64,000 nucleotides of DNA from Aestuariimicrobium soli (GTDB lineage Bacteria > Actinomycetota > Actinomycetes > Propionibacteriales > Propionibacteriaceae). Numbering within the stretch: the stretch's first letter is position 1; every line of letters starts with the position of its first letter. A program made the translations under genes and the position numbers. The stretch spans positions 248,001 to 312,000 of the forward strand of contig NZ_JBPJSQ010000011.1 of assembly GCF_051192575.1 (NCBI RefSeq), read 5' to 3'. The notes under the pieces were generated by a model that saw nothing but the letters and a program-made list of their open reading frames with translations, had not been told where the DNA came from and did no database searches. Shown in pieces: positions 23,805-31,734 of this stretch.

Positions 23805-24778
23805 ATGGTGCCGACCAGTTCCTCGATGGTGGGTTCACTCAGCGCGAGGTCGACCACCTCGACGTGCTGCTGCACGGCGGTGAGCACCTGGGCGGCCGTC
23901 AGCGGTGCCGCGAACTCTATCTGCAGGCGGGTGGGTTCGTCGGGGTTGACGGTGAGTTCCGCCCCGCCGGGCAGCGGGAGGGTGGTCACCGGTTCGGTGA
24001 CGTCGACCTGCAGTCGCCGCTTGGCGCCGGTGGTCTCGGCCAGTTGGGCCTCGTTGCCGTCGAAGGCCATCCGTCCGTGATCGATGATCACCATGCGCTC
24101 GCACAGGCGTTGCACGTCGGCGAGGTCATGGGTGGTGAGGAACAAGGTGGTGCCGCGTTCGCTGCGCTCGCGCACCAGGAAGTGACGCAAGCGCTCCTTC
24201 GACAGCATGTCGAGGCCGATGGTGGGCTCGTCGAGGATCAGCAGTTCGGGGGAGTGCACCAACGCCGCGGCCACCTCGCCGCGCATGCGCTGCCCCAGGG
24301 ACAGCTGGCGCACCGGCGTGGTGAGGAATCCGGCGAGGTCGAGTTCGTCGACCAGCGTGTCGAACCGGGGGCGCCATGCGGCGGGGGTGAGCCGGTGCAT
24401 GGCGGCCAGGATGGGGTAGGACTCGCCCAACGGCAGGTCCCACCACAACTGCGAGCGCTGCCCGAAGACGACCCCGATGCGCCTGGCCAGCTCGCGCCGC
24501 TGCGGCACCGGGTCGAGACCGCAGGTGCGCACCGTGCCGCGGGTGGGGGTGAGAATGCCGGTGAGCATCTTGATGGTGGTCGACTTCCCGGCCCCGTTGG
24601 CGCCGAGATAGCCGACGGCGTCGCCGGCACTGACCGTCAGGTCGAGGCCGGTGAGGGCGGGCTTGACCACCCGGCGACGCCGCCACAGCGACAACCGGCC
24701 TCCCTGTGACCCCCCGCCTTTTGACTCGTGCAGCACGTAGTCGCGGCCCAGCCCTCGGGTCTCGATGATCGTCGTCAT
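23762..24778 (-). CDS. ABC transporter ATP-binding protein (ABC-2 type)
   Basis: 338 aa. Walker A GANGAGKST (about residues 58–66), Q-loop FGQRSQLWWDLP, signature LSLGQRMRGE, Walker B LLILDEPTIGLD and switch His in FLTTHDLADVQ. A C-terminal domain of about 80 residues follows. FGQRSQLWWDLP is typical of the ATPase that works with DUF990-type permeases. It is the last gene of the operon 26409→23762: permease A, permease B, ATPase. Exported substrate unknown. Confidence 0.9.
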   Translation of the reverse strand: MTTIIETRGLGRDYVLHESKGGGSQGGRLSLWRRRRVVKPALTGLDLTVSAGDAVGYLGANGAGKSTTIKMLTGILTPTRGTVRTCGLDPVPQRRELARRIGVVFGQRSQLWWDLPLGESYPILAAMHRLTPAAWRPRFDTLVDELDLAGFLTTPVRQLSLGQRMRGEVAAALVHSPELLILDEPTIGLDMLSKERLRHFLVRERSERGTTLFLTTHDLADVQRLCERMVIIDHGRMAFDGNEAQLAETTGAKRRLQVDVTEPVTTLPLPGGAELTVNPDEPTRLQIEFAAPLTAAQVLTAVQQHVEVVDLALSEPTIEELVGTIYWRGNSASISSRT

Positions 24779-24779
24779 G

Positions 24780-25619
24780 TCAGCCTCCCGCTCCCGTGTA
24801 ATGCCTGATCGCCTGCCGCCACGCCACCAACCCCGTCAGCCAGACCAGCACCCCGGCCAGCGGCGACAGCCACCCCAGCCAGGCGGGCCAACCGGCCGGC
24901 AGGTGGGCGCCGGCCAACACCGCCATCGGCAGCCAGGCGGTCAGCAGCGTGGGTGCCACGAACGTGAAGAAGATGCGAATCGGGGTGAACAATGCTCCGC
25001 CGGGCAGGCCCGCGGCGAACTTGCCGCCGTACATGACCGCGTTCGAGGCCTGCTTGCCGTCGATGACCACCATCGTGAACGCCCCCGCCCACACCTGCAG
25101 GCCCGTGAAGATCGCGGTGCCACCCAGCGGGGCCACCACGGCCAGACCCACCCGCGCCGGTGTCCAGTGGTCGACCGTGACGGCGAGCATCACGGGGTAC
25201 GACACCAGGCCGACCAGCACCCGCCCCAACCTCCTGAGTTGGAAGTCGGCGGTGACCAACTGCAGCAACAGTGAGGTCGGACGAACCAGCAGCGTCTCCA
25301 GTCGGCCCTGCTTGACGAACTCGCCGGTGTTCTCCAGTTCGCCGCAGAGCAGGTCGGCGATGCCGAACCCGAACTGGCTGCAGACGTAGACGAGTGCCGC
25401 CTGCTGCAGGGTCATGCCCCCGAGCACGGTGGCGTGCGAGAGCAACACCCAGATCTCGATGAACTCGCTGGCGACCAGGAAGGCCTGGCTGAAGATGTCG
25501 AACGCCAGCGAACTGCGGTAGACCAGTTGCGAGCGCAGCCGCGAACCGATCAGCACGCGCACCATCGCGAGCCAGGTCACGCGCTGGGTCGTCCCCGCGC
25601 GGTTCAGCTGTTCAGCCAC
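24780..25619 (-). CDS. ABC-2 family permease (second of pair)
   Basis: 279 aa, GTG start that overlaps the stop of the preceding permease by eight bases. Six hydrophobic segments with an Arg-rich start (WLAMVRVLIGSRLRSQLVYRSSLAFDIF, here in two parts: WLAMVRVLIGSRL and RSQLVYRSSLAFDIF). Fits the ABC2_membrane_6/DUF990 families that come in pairs. The ATPase start lies one base past its stop. Role: one half of the membrane channel. Confidence 0.85.
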   Translation of the reverse strand: MAEQLNRAGTTQRVTWLAMVRVLIGSRLRSQLVYRSSLAFDIFSQAFLVASEFIEIWVLLSHATVLGGMTLQQAALVYVCSQFGFGIADLLCGELENTGEFVKQGRLETLLVRPTSLLLQLVTADFQLRRLGRVLVGLVSYPVMLAVTVDHWTPARVGLAVVAPLGGTAIFTGLQVWAGAFTMVVIDGKQASNAVMYGGKFAAGLPGGALFTPIRIFFTFVAPTLLTAWLPMAVLAGAHLPAGWPAWLGWLSPLAGVLVWLTGLVAWRQAIRHYTGAGG

Positions 25620-26409
25620 CCTGCACCTCCAGGTGGCGGGTGCCGGCCCGCAGCACCAGCGCGACCAGCACCGTCAGGGCCACGACCCAGCCGGCCTGCA
25701 CGGCGAGCACCTGCAGCTCGTTGCCGGCGGCCAGCCCGGTGGCCAGGTCGGCGGGGGTCTGCCACATGCTCGGCAGGAAGGTGTGGTCGACGAACGTGCG
25801 CAGCCAGCTGGGGAACCACTGCACCGGCACGAGGAATCCCGACAGGGTGTTGAACACGACCATGAAGAAGACGAGGAAGCCGCGAATGTCGACCAGCCAC
25901 AGGCCGAGCAGGTTGATCGTCAGCCAGCACAGCAGGCACAGGGTGTTCGCGAGCACCATCGACACCAGGAAGGCCAGCCACACCAGGGGATTGCGGGGGA
26001 GCACCAGACCGGTGGTGAGCGCGCCGATCACGAGCATCGGCACGAACCGGGGCAGCAGCTGCGAGGCGGCTCGTCCGAGATCGGTCGCCCACCACTGCAG
26101 CAACGGATGGGCCGGGCGCAGCAGGTCGACGGCCAGGTCGCCCGACTTGATGCGTTGACCGACCTCGCGGGGGAACTGTCCCCACAGCTCGATGGGGCCC
26201 AGCATGGCCTGGGTGACCCAGACGTAGGTGGTCGCGGCTGCGGCCGTGTACCCGTTGACCTCGCCGCCGGCCGCGCGCACGGTGCCGGTCACCAGCGAGG
26301 CGCGGATCAGTCCGAAGACGGTGTTGGCGACCAGTGCGGTGAGGGTGGCCACGCGGTAGCGGGCCCAGCGGCGGAACCCGCCCAGCACCAACTCCCCGAC
26401 AGCACGCAC
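25612..26409 (-). CDS. ABC-2 family permease (first of pair)
   Basis: 265 aa from the GTG at 26409; the frame is open to 26742 but that runs into the divergent acyl-CoA synthetase gene. Six hydrophobic segments and a sequence (GELVLGGFRRWARYRVATL; LPSMWQTPADLATG) typical of the DUF990/ABC2_membrane_6 partner. A TAGTGT hexamer seven bases before the GTG suggests a leaderless operon mRNA. Forms the channel with the 24780–25619 product. Confidence 0.83.
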   Translation of the reverse strand: MRAVGELVLGGFRRWARYRVATLTALVANTVFGLIRASLVTGTVRAAGGEVNGYTAAAATTYVWVTQAMLGPIELWGQFPREVGQRIKSGDLAVDLLRPAHPLLQWWATDLGRAASQLLPRFVPMLVIGALTTGLVLPRNPLVWLAFLVSMVLANTLCLLCWLTINLLGLWLVDIRGFLVFFMVVFNTLSGFLVPVQWFPSWLRTFVDHTFLPSMWQTPADLATGLAAGNELQVLAVQAGWVVALTVLVALVLRAGTRHLEVQGG

Positions 26410-26416
26410 TCGGACG

Positions 26417-26422
26417 ACACTA
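26417..26422 (-). promoter_or_regulatory. -10 element of the ABC-2 operon (leaderless)
   Basis: TAGTGT on the minus strand ends seven bases before the GTG at 26409. Confidence 0.45.
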
Positions 26423-26500
26423 CCGGCTGGCGGGCGGCCCCGATAGGCTGTCACGAACATCCCGCGCACTGCCGCCCGAGACTCCCACGAGGACACCACC

Positions 26501-28336
26501 GTGAGCACCGACCGCAGCGACGTCGACCAGACCGTTCCCACTGATTCCATCGCCAATGTGCCCCAGATCGTGCGGCAGCGTGCCCTGGACCACCCCGACA
26601 GCGTGGCCTTCGCGGTGCACCGCTCCGACCAGACGGTCGATGTCACCGCGCGTGAGTTCCTCGCCGACATCGAGTCGCTCGCCAAGGGTTTGATCGCCCA
26701 CGGCCTGCAGCCCGGCGACCACGTGGCCGTGATGTCGGCCACCCGCTACGAGTGGACCGTGTGCGACTTCGCCGTGCTGTTCGCCGGCGGTGTGGTCGTG
26801 CCCGTGTACGAGACCAACACGGTCGGTCAGACCGCCTTCGTGCTCTCCGATTCGGGTGCTGTCGCGGCGTTCGCCGAGAGCGGTCGCCACGTCAAGGTGG
26901 TGCGCGACGCGGCCGGTGAGGCCGGGATCACCCTGACCGGGCTGTGGCGCATGCACGGGGCGTCCGACCTCGACGAGTTGCGCGCCGCCGGCGCCGGCGT
27001 GTCGGACGAGGACCTGCGCGCCCGGGCGGCGTTGGCCACCCCGGAGACCGTCGCGAGCCTCGTCTACACCTCGGGCACGGTCTCGGAGCCCCGCGGTGCG
27101 GCGATCACCCACCGCAACCTCGCGCACTTGGCCGTGAACGTCACCGAGATCCTGCAGGACGTGTTGTTCCCGGGCGCCTCGACGGTGCTCCTGCTGCCGC
27201 TGGCCCACATCCTGGCCCGGTTCGTGCAGTTGGCCGCCTACATCGCCGGCACCAAGATCACCCACGTCCGCGACGCCTCGCGGGTCATCCCGATCCTGGC
27301 CGCGGCCCAGCCGACGATGATGGTCGTCGTGCCCCGCGTGATGGCCAAGGTGCTGGCCGGGGTGCGCAAGAGCGCCACCGAGAAGAAGCTCGGCCGGGTC
27401 TTCGACGCGGCCGAGTCCACGGCAGTGGCGTGGGGCCAGCACGTCGAGGCCGTTCAGGAGGGGCGCACGGGTCGCACCCCGCTCGGGCTGCGGGCCCGGC
27501 ACGCCCTGTTCGACAAGCTGTTCTACTCCAAGATCCGGGCGACACTCGGTGGCAACCTCGGCACGCTGGTCTCGGGCGCCGCGCCGCTCGACCACCGGCT
27601 GGCCTACTTCTTCCGCGGGATCGGCGTCGAGGTGCTCGAGGGCTACGGCCTGACCGAGACCACCGCCCCGATCACGGTGAACCGCCCCGGGGCGGCCGTC
27701 ATCGGCGGGGTGGGCACGCCTGTGCCCGGCTCCCAGGTGAAGATCGGCCCCGAGGGGGAGATCCTGGTCAAGGGTCTGGGTGTCTTCGGCGGCTACCACC
27801 ACGGCAACGGGGACGAGTTCGACGCCGACGGATACTTCGACACCGGCGACCTCGGGCGTCTCGACGAGCGGGGCCGGCTGTTCATCACCGGCCGCGCCAA
27901 AGACATGATCATCACCGACTCGGGCAAGAACATCTCGCCCCAGAAGTGGCAGGGCGCTCTCGAGCGCGATGCGCTGGTCGCCAATGCCGTGGTGATCGGT
28001 GACAAGCGTCCGCACCTCGCCGCCCTGGTCGTGCTCGACCCGGTCGGGGTGAAGGACTGGGCGGCGCTCAACAACCGTCCCGATCTGGCCACGCGCTACG
28101 CGACCCCGGCCCCGGTGCCGGGCGAGGTCGTGACCGATCCCGACCTGACCAAGGCCGTCGAGCACCTGATCGACCAGGCCAACGCCCAGGTGAGCAATGC
28201 CGAGCGCGTGCGTCACTGGCGGGTGGTCTCGGCCGATGTCAGCGAGGAGGCCGGCTTCGTCACGCCGACCATGAAGTTGAAGCGGCAGAAGCTGATCGAC
28301 GCGATGTCGGGCGTGGTCGAGGAGATCTATCGCTGA
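26501..28336 (+). CDS. AMP-dependent long-chain fatty acid–CoA ligase
   Basis: 611 aa, GTG start with GAGGA upstream. ATP-binding motif VYTSGTVSEPRGAAITH (usual TSGTTGxPKG altered to SGTVSEPRG), GYGLTETTAPI, the adenylation aspartate in YFDTGDLG, and the hinge GRAKDMIITDSGKNISP with a C-terminal KLKRQKL. Length and the TDSGKNISP motif match FadD15-like bacterial long-chain acyl-CoA synthetases. Reaction: fatty acid + ATP + CoA to acyl-CoA + AMP + PPi. Divergent from the ABC-2 operon; its 3' end overlaps the PIG-L gene by 10 bases. Confidence 0.92.
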   Translation: MSTDRSDVDQTVPTDSIANVPQIVRQRALDHPDSVAFAVHRSDQTVDVTAREFLADIESLAKGLIAHGLQPGDHVAVMSATRYEWTVCDFAVLFAGGVVVPVYETNTVGQTAFVLSDSGAVAAFAESGRHVKVVRDAAGEAGITLTGLWRMHGASDLDELRAAGAGVSDEDLRARAALATPETVASLVYTSGTVSEPRGAAITHRNLAHLAVNVTEILQDVLFPGASTVLLLPLAHILARFVQLAAYIAGTKITHVRDASRVIPILAAAQPTMMVVVPRVMAKVLAGVRKSATEKKLGRVFDAAESTAVAWGQHVEAVQEGRTGRTPLGLRARHALFDKLFYSKIRATLGGNLGTLVSGAAPLDHRLAYFFRGIGVEVLEGYGLTETTAPITVNRPGAAVIGGVGTPVPGSQVKIGPEGEILVKGLGVFGGYHHGNGDEFDADGYFDTGDLGRLDERGRLFITGRAKDMIITDSGKNISPQKWQGALERDALVANAVVIGDKRPHLAALVVLDPVGVKDWAALNNRPDLATRYATPAPVPGEVVTDPDLTKAVEHLIDQANAQVSNAERVRHWRVVSADVSEEAGFVTPTMKLKRQKLIDAMSGVVEEIYR

Positions 28337-29214
28337 GGGTCGGCGCTGGGTTTGCTGTCAGCGCTGGGCACCTGCACCGGGAACCGCTCGCGCACGTTGA
28401 TCTCGGAGTAGGAGATGTGTCGGGTCAGCGGGTCGACCCGCTGGGCATGCTCGGTCACCGGCAGCAGCCGATGGGTCTCGTTGCGGTAGCGCACGAAGGC
28501 CTCGGCGAAGTTGACGCCGGCGCATCGTCCGAACTCGCCGTTGTGTGACTCGAGCAACTTGCGGGCGAACAGCCCGTCGTAGCCCTGCGACACGAACTGG
28601 TCCATGGCGGCGAGCTTGCGGTCGACCACGTCGGTGATGTCGATGTGCAGGTCGTTGCGGGTGCCGTGCAGGCTGAGCGCATCGGGGGCGAAGGTCGGCA
28701 TGCCGCCCAAGAAGACCTGCTTGACGTTGACCTCTTCGGTGCCGTCGAGGTTCTTCAGGAACGAGCCGGCCCGTTCGATGGCCGCGATCGCCGTCATCGT
28801 CGCGATCGTGTGCGAGGCGGCCGTCACCACCGGATTCATGGGGTAGTCGGCGATCAGCACGTCGGGGCGGTGCTCGGCGATCAGTCGCGCCACCTCTTCG
28901 ACGACGTCCTCGTGCACGGTGGCCATGGTGTCGTCGTGGTTGAGCGTGATCACCTGGTCGATGCCGATGATGGCGGCCGCGGCCCGCAGTTCGCGTTCCT
29001 TGTTGGCGGCGATCTCGCTGAGCGTGGCGTGGGTGCGCGCGTCGTCGGGGTTCGCCTTGCGCCATTCCTCGGCGTAGACGTTGGGGTGGATGCGACCGCC
29101 GTGGGTCAGGATCACCGCGACGATCTCGTCGCCGTTGTCGTGGTGCAGCGCCAGGGTGCCGCCACAGTTGGTGATGGTGTCGGCCGGGTGGGCGTAGACC
29201 GTCATGATCTTCAT
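28327..29214 (-). CDS. PIG-L/LmbE-family protein with altered catalytic motif
   Basis: 295 aa. The Rossmann-like PIG-L start MKIMTVYAHPADTITNCGG replaces the canonical AHPDDE: the metal ligands His9 and Asp12 remain, the base Asp is Ala11 and Glu is Thr13. The later HPDH motif reads AASH, leaving His135 as third ligand but losing the first His. PIG-L proteins normally remove N-acetyl or N-glycosyl groups from amino sugars or mycothiol precursors; this one keeps a metal site but not the usual acid/base residues. It is the third gene of an operon after the Gfo/Idh/MocA oxidoreductase and the 158-aa protein; AGGAG precedes the ATG. Confidence 0.85.
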   Translation of the reverse strand: MKIMTVYAHPADTITNCGGTLALHHDNGDEIVAVILTHGGRIHPNVYAEEWRKANPDDARTHATLSEIAANKERELRAAAAIIGIDQVITLNHDDTMATVHEDVVEEVARLIAEHRPDVLIADYPMNPVVTAASHTIATMTAIAAIERAGSFLKNLDGTEEVNVKQVFLGGMPTFAPDALSLHGTRNDLHIDITDVVDRKLAAMDQFVSQGYDGLFARKLLESHNGEFGRCAGVNFAEAFVRYRNETHRLLPVTEHAQRVDPLTRHISYSEINVRERFPVQVPSADSKPSADPQR

Positions 29215-29687
29215 GCGAGGCTCCTCAGGCAGGTCGCGACGAGGGGGTGCTCGTCGGCCGATTTCGGATCGGTGTCGGCGGGCGCATCGGGGGCGGCCGG
29301 AACGAACGACAGGGTCGAGGTGGTGGCGCCGATCAGGGTGAACCGGGGCCCGAGGGCGTCGACCAGGGCCTGACCCCCACTGGCGAGCAGGCGGTAGTCA
29401 TGCTGCTCGTCCGCGCCCTCGAGCGACCGGCCGATCAGCAGCGTCACCAACACGCCGGGGCGCCACAGGGCGGTCACGGTCCAGGTGTCGTCGTCGCCGG
29501 TGCACGCGACCGGGCCGGTGCACGGGCCGAGCACCGTCTCGACGCAGGTGAAGGCGCGGGTGGCCAGCTGACGGGCCGACGCGGTGGGCGTGAAGAGGTG
29601 CCCGTGCAGGGCATGGGGAAGGCCGTACTGGCCCTGGGCCACGGCCACCGCGAGGGCCGCGACGGGGGGAGTGACAAGGTTGGTCAT
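29211..29687 (-). CDS. Hypothetical protein of the catabolic cluster
   Basis: 158 aa, ATG overlapping the stop of the oxidoreductase gene (ATGA), and its own stop overlaps the PIG-L start region. No domain recognised. No signal peptide; alternating hydrophobic strands (VTALWRPGVLVTLLIGRSL; FTLIGATTSTLSFVP) suggest a small beta-rich fold, with two cysteines at CTGPVAC. Tight coupling to both neighbours implies a shared pathway, perhaps as an accessory or binding subunit. Confidence 0.7.
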   Translation of the reverse strand: MTNLVTPPVAALAVAVAQGQYGLPHALHGHLFTPTASARQLATRAFTCVETVLGPCTGPVACTGDDDTWTVTALWRPGVLVTLLIGRSLEGADEQHDYRLLASGGQALVDALGPRFTLIGATTSTLSFVPAAPDAPADTDPKSADEHPLVATCLRSLA

Positions 29688-30673
29688 CGGGCCACCTCCA
29701 CGGGCTCGACCAGGCCGGCGGCGGCGCTGCGGGCGACCGCCTCGGCAATCCGGGTGGCGTGAACGGCGTCCGCCGGGTCGGGACTGTACGGCTCGCTGGC
29801 GATCGCCCGGGCGAAGACGTCGAGTTGTCGGGCGAACGGGTCGCTGGTGGGGATCGGACGAGGGCCGGCCGCGGCCTCGGTGAACGAGACCCAGCCCTCG
29901 GAGTTCCACTGCCGACGAAGCGTCCCCTGGTCGCCGTGCACGACGATCTCGAACAGCGAGGTGCTGACGGGCTTCTCGCCGCGGCTGATCTCGCACACGG
30001 CCGTCGCCCCCGACTCGGTGGTGAGCGTGGCGACCAGGTAGTCGTCGAACTCGAGCGCGGCCGAGGTGAGCCGCTGGCCGACGCCGATGGCCTCGACCAC
30101 GGGGGAGTCGAGCCACCAGTGGGCGAGGTCGTAGAGGTGCACGCCGTTGTGGAACGCGTGCCCGCCCGACTTCTGCTCGTCGAGCACCCAGGCCTGCCAG
30201 CCGCCCCAGATCCAGCCGCCGGTGATGGCGATCCGCACCTGCTTGACCCGGCCGAGGGCGCCGGACGAGATCACCTGGTGCACGGTGCGGCCGTAGTCGG
30301 AGTGCCGGTGGGTGTGTCCAACGAGCAGCGGCAGGCCGGCCTCGGCGAAGCCGCGGCGCAGTCGCTCGGCGTCGTCCCCGCTCAGGGCCATGGGCTTCTC
30401 GAGCAGCAACGGCTTGCCCGCGGCGAGCACCTGGTCGGCCAACGGCACGTGGGTCTGGTTGGGGGTGCAGATGATGACGGCGTCGTTGCCGGCCAACAGG
30501 TGGTCGAGGTCGGGTTCGACCGTTGCACCATGGGTGCGGGCGAAGGCCTCGCCGGCCGCGGGGTTGACGTCGTGCACTCCACCGAGGGTGAGGGCGGGGG
30601 ATCGACCGAGGGCCGAGGCGTGGGCGGCAGCGATCATGCCGGTGCCGATGATGCCGACACGGGGTGTGGTCAT
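29684..30673 (-). CDS. Gfo/Idh/MocA family oxidoreductase of the catabolic cluster
   Basis: 329 aa. NAD(P) motif VGIIGTGMIAAAHASALG (residues 6–23), EKPMAL near residue 96, and the C-domain motif HAFHNGVHLYDLAHWWL giving the catalytic His/Asp. It shares only family-level features with the member at 10296–11312. The palindrome GTGGAAC-AGC-GTTCCAC touches its start codon, and the IclR gene is divergent, so the IclR protein probably controls it. Operon order: oxidoreductase, 158-aa protein, PIG-L protein. Substrate unknown; a sugar or polyol derivative is expected for the family. Confidence 0.9.
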   Translation of the reverse strand: MTTPRVGIIGTGMIAAAHASALGRSPALTLGGVHDVNPAAGEAFARTHGATVEPDLDHLLAGNDAVIICTPNQTHVPLADQVLAAGKPLLLEKPMALSGDDAERLRRGFAEAGLPLLVGHTHRHSDYGRTVHQVISSGALGRVKQVRIAITGGWIWGGWQAWVLDEQKSGGHAFHNGVHLYDLAHWWLDSPVVEAIGVGQRLTSAALEFDDYLVATLTTESGATAVCEISRGEKPVSTSLFEIVVHGDQGTLRRQWNSEGWVSFTEAAAGPRPIPTSDPFARQLDVFARAIASEPYSPDPADAVHATRIAEAVARSAAAGLVEPVEVAR

Positions 30674-30690
30674 GTGGAACAGCGTTCCAC
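30674..30690. promoter_or_regulatory. Predicted IclR operator
   Basis: Perfect inverted repeat GTGGAAC-AGC-GTTCCAC between the divergent oxidoreductase and iclR genes, abutting the oxidoreductase ATG. Confidence 0.65.
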
Positions 30691-30751
30691 GTGACGCGGG
30701 GTGGCGCAAGCATCTACGCCCCGCCAGCCACGCTTTTCGGTGGGTGTGTTC

Positions 30752-30757
30752 TAGAGT
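30752..30757 (+). promoter_or_regulatory. -10 element of the iclR gene (leaderless)
   Basis: TAGAGT ends six bases before the ATG at 30764; no Shine-Dalgarno. Confidence 0.5.
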
Positions 30758-30763
30758 TCGCCC

Positions 30764-31588
30764 ATGACCGATGGGGCAACGACGTCCGACCTGAAACCCA
30801 ACTACCACACGCACGCGCTCACACGTGGACTGCGGGTGCTCGAGATCGTGGCCGCCTCGACGACCCCCACGACGTTGGGGGAGGTGCACGAACTGTCCGG
30901 CATGCCGAAGTCGACCATCGTGCGACTGTTCGCGACGCTGACCGACTCGGGCTACCTCGTGAAGGTCGACGATCGGCCCTCCTACAGCCTGGGGTCGAAG
31001 GTCGCCGGGCTGGTGGGCCGCTACACCTCGACCGTCAACGTGGCCGACCTGGCCCGACCGGTGCTGCTGCGGTTGGCGGCGGCCACCAACCAGACGGCCA
31101 ACCTCGGCACCCTCGACGGGGTCGACGTGGTGCACGTCGCGGTCGAGGCGCCGGATCGTCCGTTGCGCTACGACACTCGCGTCGGCGACCGCGCTCCTGT
31201 CTTCCGAACCGGGCTCGGCAAGGCCATTCTCGCCACCCTGCCCACCGAGCAGGTGGCGCTGCACCTGCCACCCGAGCCGTGGCAGGCAGGTCATCAGGGC
31301 GTGCGTGACCTGACCCGCGCCGAACTGATGGACGACCTCGAGCGCACCCGCGGTCGCGGGCACGCCTTCGACGACAACGAATACGCCGAGGGCCTACGCT
31401 GCCTGGCCGTGCCCCTGGCCACGGACGGGCGCGTCTGGGCCGCCGTGAGCGTCTCGGGCGCCTCGGGGGAGTTCACCGAGCAGTCGCGCCCGATCTTCGT
31501 TCGCCTGCTCAAGCAGGCCGCCCAGGAACTGGCCGACAATGCCGCCGTGCTGACCGGCCTGGTGGCCAGCGTGCACGTGGATCGATGA
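30764..31588 (+). CDS. IclR family transcriptional regulator
   Basis: 274 aa. N-terminal winged helix-turn-helix (RGLRVLEIVAAS; LGEVHELSGMPKSTIVRLFATL, about residues 22–65), then the IclR effector domain (FRTGLGKAILATLP, GHAFDDNEYAEGLRCLAVPL). It sits between the divergent oxidoreductase operon and the Opp transporter operon, inside the catabolic cluster, so it is the obvious pathway-specific regulator. Members bind a pathway substrate or product and act as repressor or activator. Effector unknown. Confidence 0.92.
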   Translation: MTDGATTSDLKPNYHTHALTRGLRVLEIVAASTTPTTLGEVHELSGMPKSTIVRLFATLTDSGYLVKVDDRPSYSLGSKVAGLVGRYTSTVNVADLARPVLLRLAAATNQTANLGTLDGVDVVHVAVEAPDRPLRYDTRVGDRAPVFRTGLGKAILATLPTEQVALHLPPEPWQAGHQGVRDLTRAELMDDLERTRGRGHAFDDNEYAEGLRCLAVPLATDGRVWAAVSVSGASGEFTEQSRPIFVRLLKQAAQELADNAAVLTGLVASVHVDR

Positions 31589-31621
31589 CCGGTGAGCGAT
31601 GACAACAGTTTTGGCACAAAC

Positions 31622-31645
31622 AACATGAAACGTCTTGCCATGTTG
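31622..31645 (+). promoter_or_regulatory. Shared element overlapping the Opp operon promoter
   Basis: AACATGAAA followed by a partner half; with one more 5' base it forms the inverted repeat CAACATG-N11-CATGTTG. Seventeen of 24 bases match 40082–40105 ungapped. It overlaps the -35, which suggests repression. Confidence 0.6.
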
Positions 31646-31663
31646 CCCGTGCTCGCCTAGATT
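31635..31663 (+). promoter_or_regulatory. Promoter of the Opp-type operon
   Basis: TTGCCA (31635–31640), 17-base spacer, TAGATT (31658–31663). The leader then runs about 70 bases to the GTG, which has a GAGGAGA ribosome site. Confidence 0.75.
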
Positions 31664-31734
31664 CTGGCCATCCGGATCAGCCAGGTTCGGACACCCAGCA
31701 GGCGCAGCGTCGCGCCCCTCTGTGAGGAGAGACC

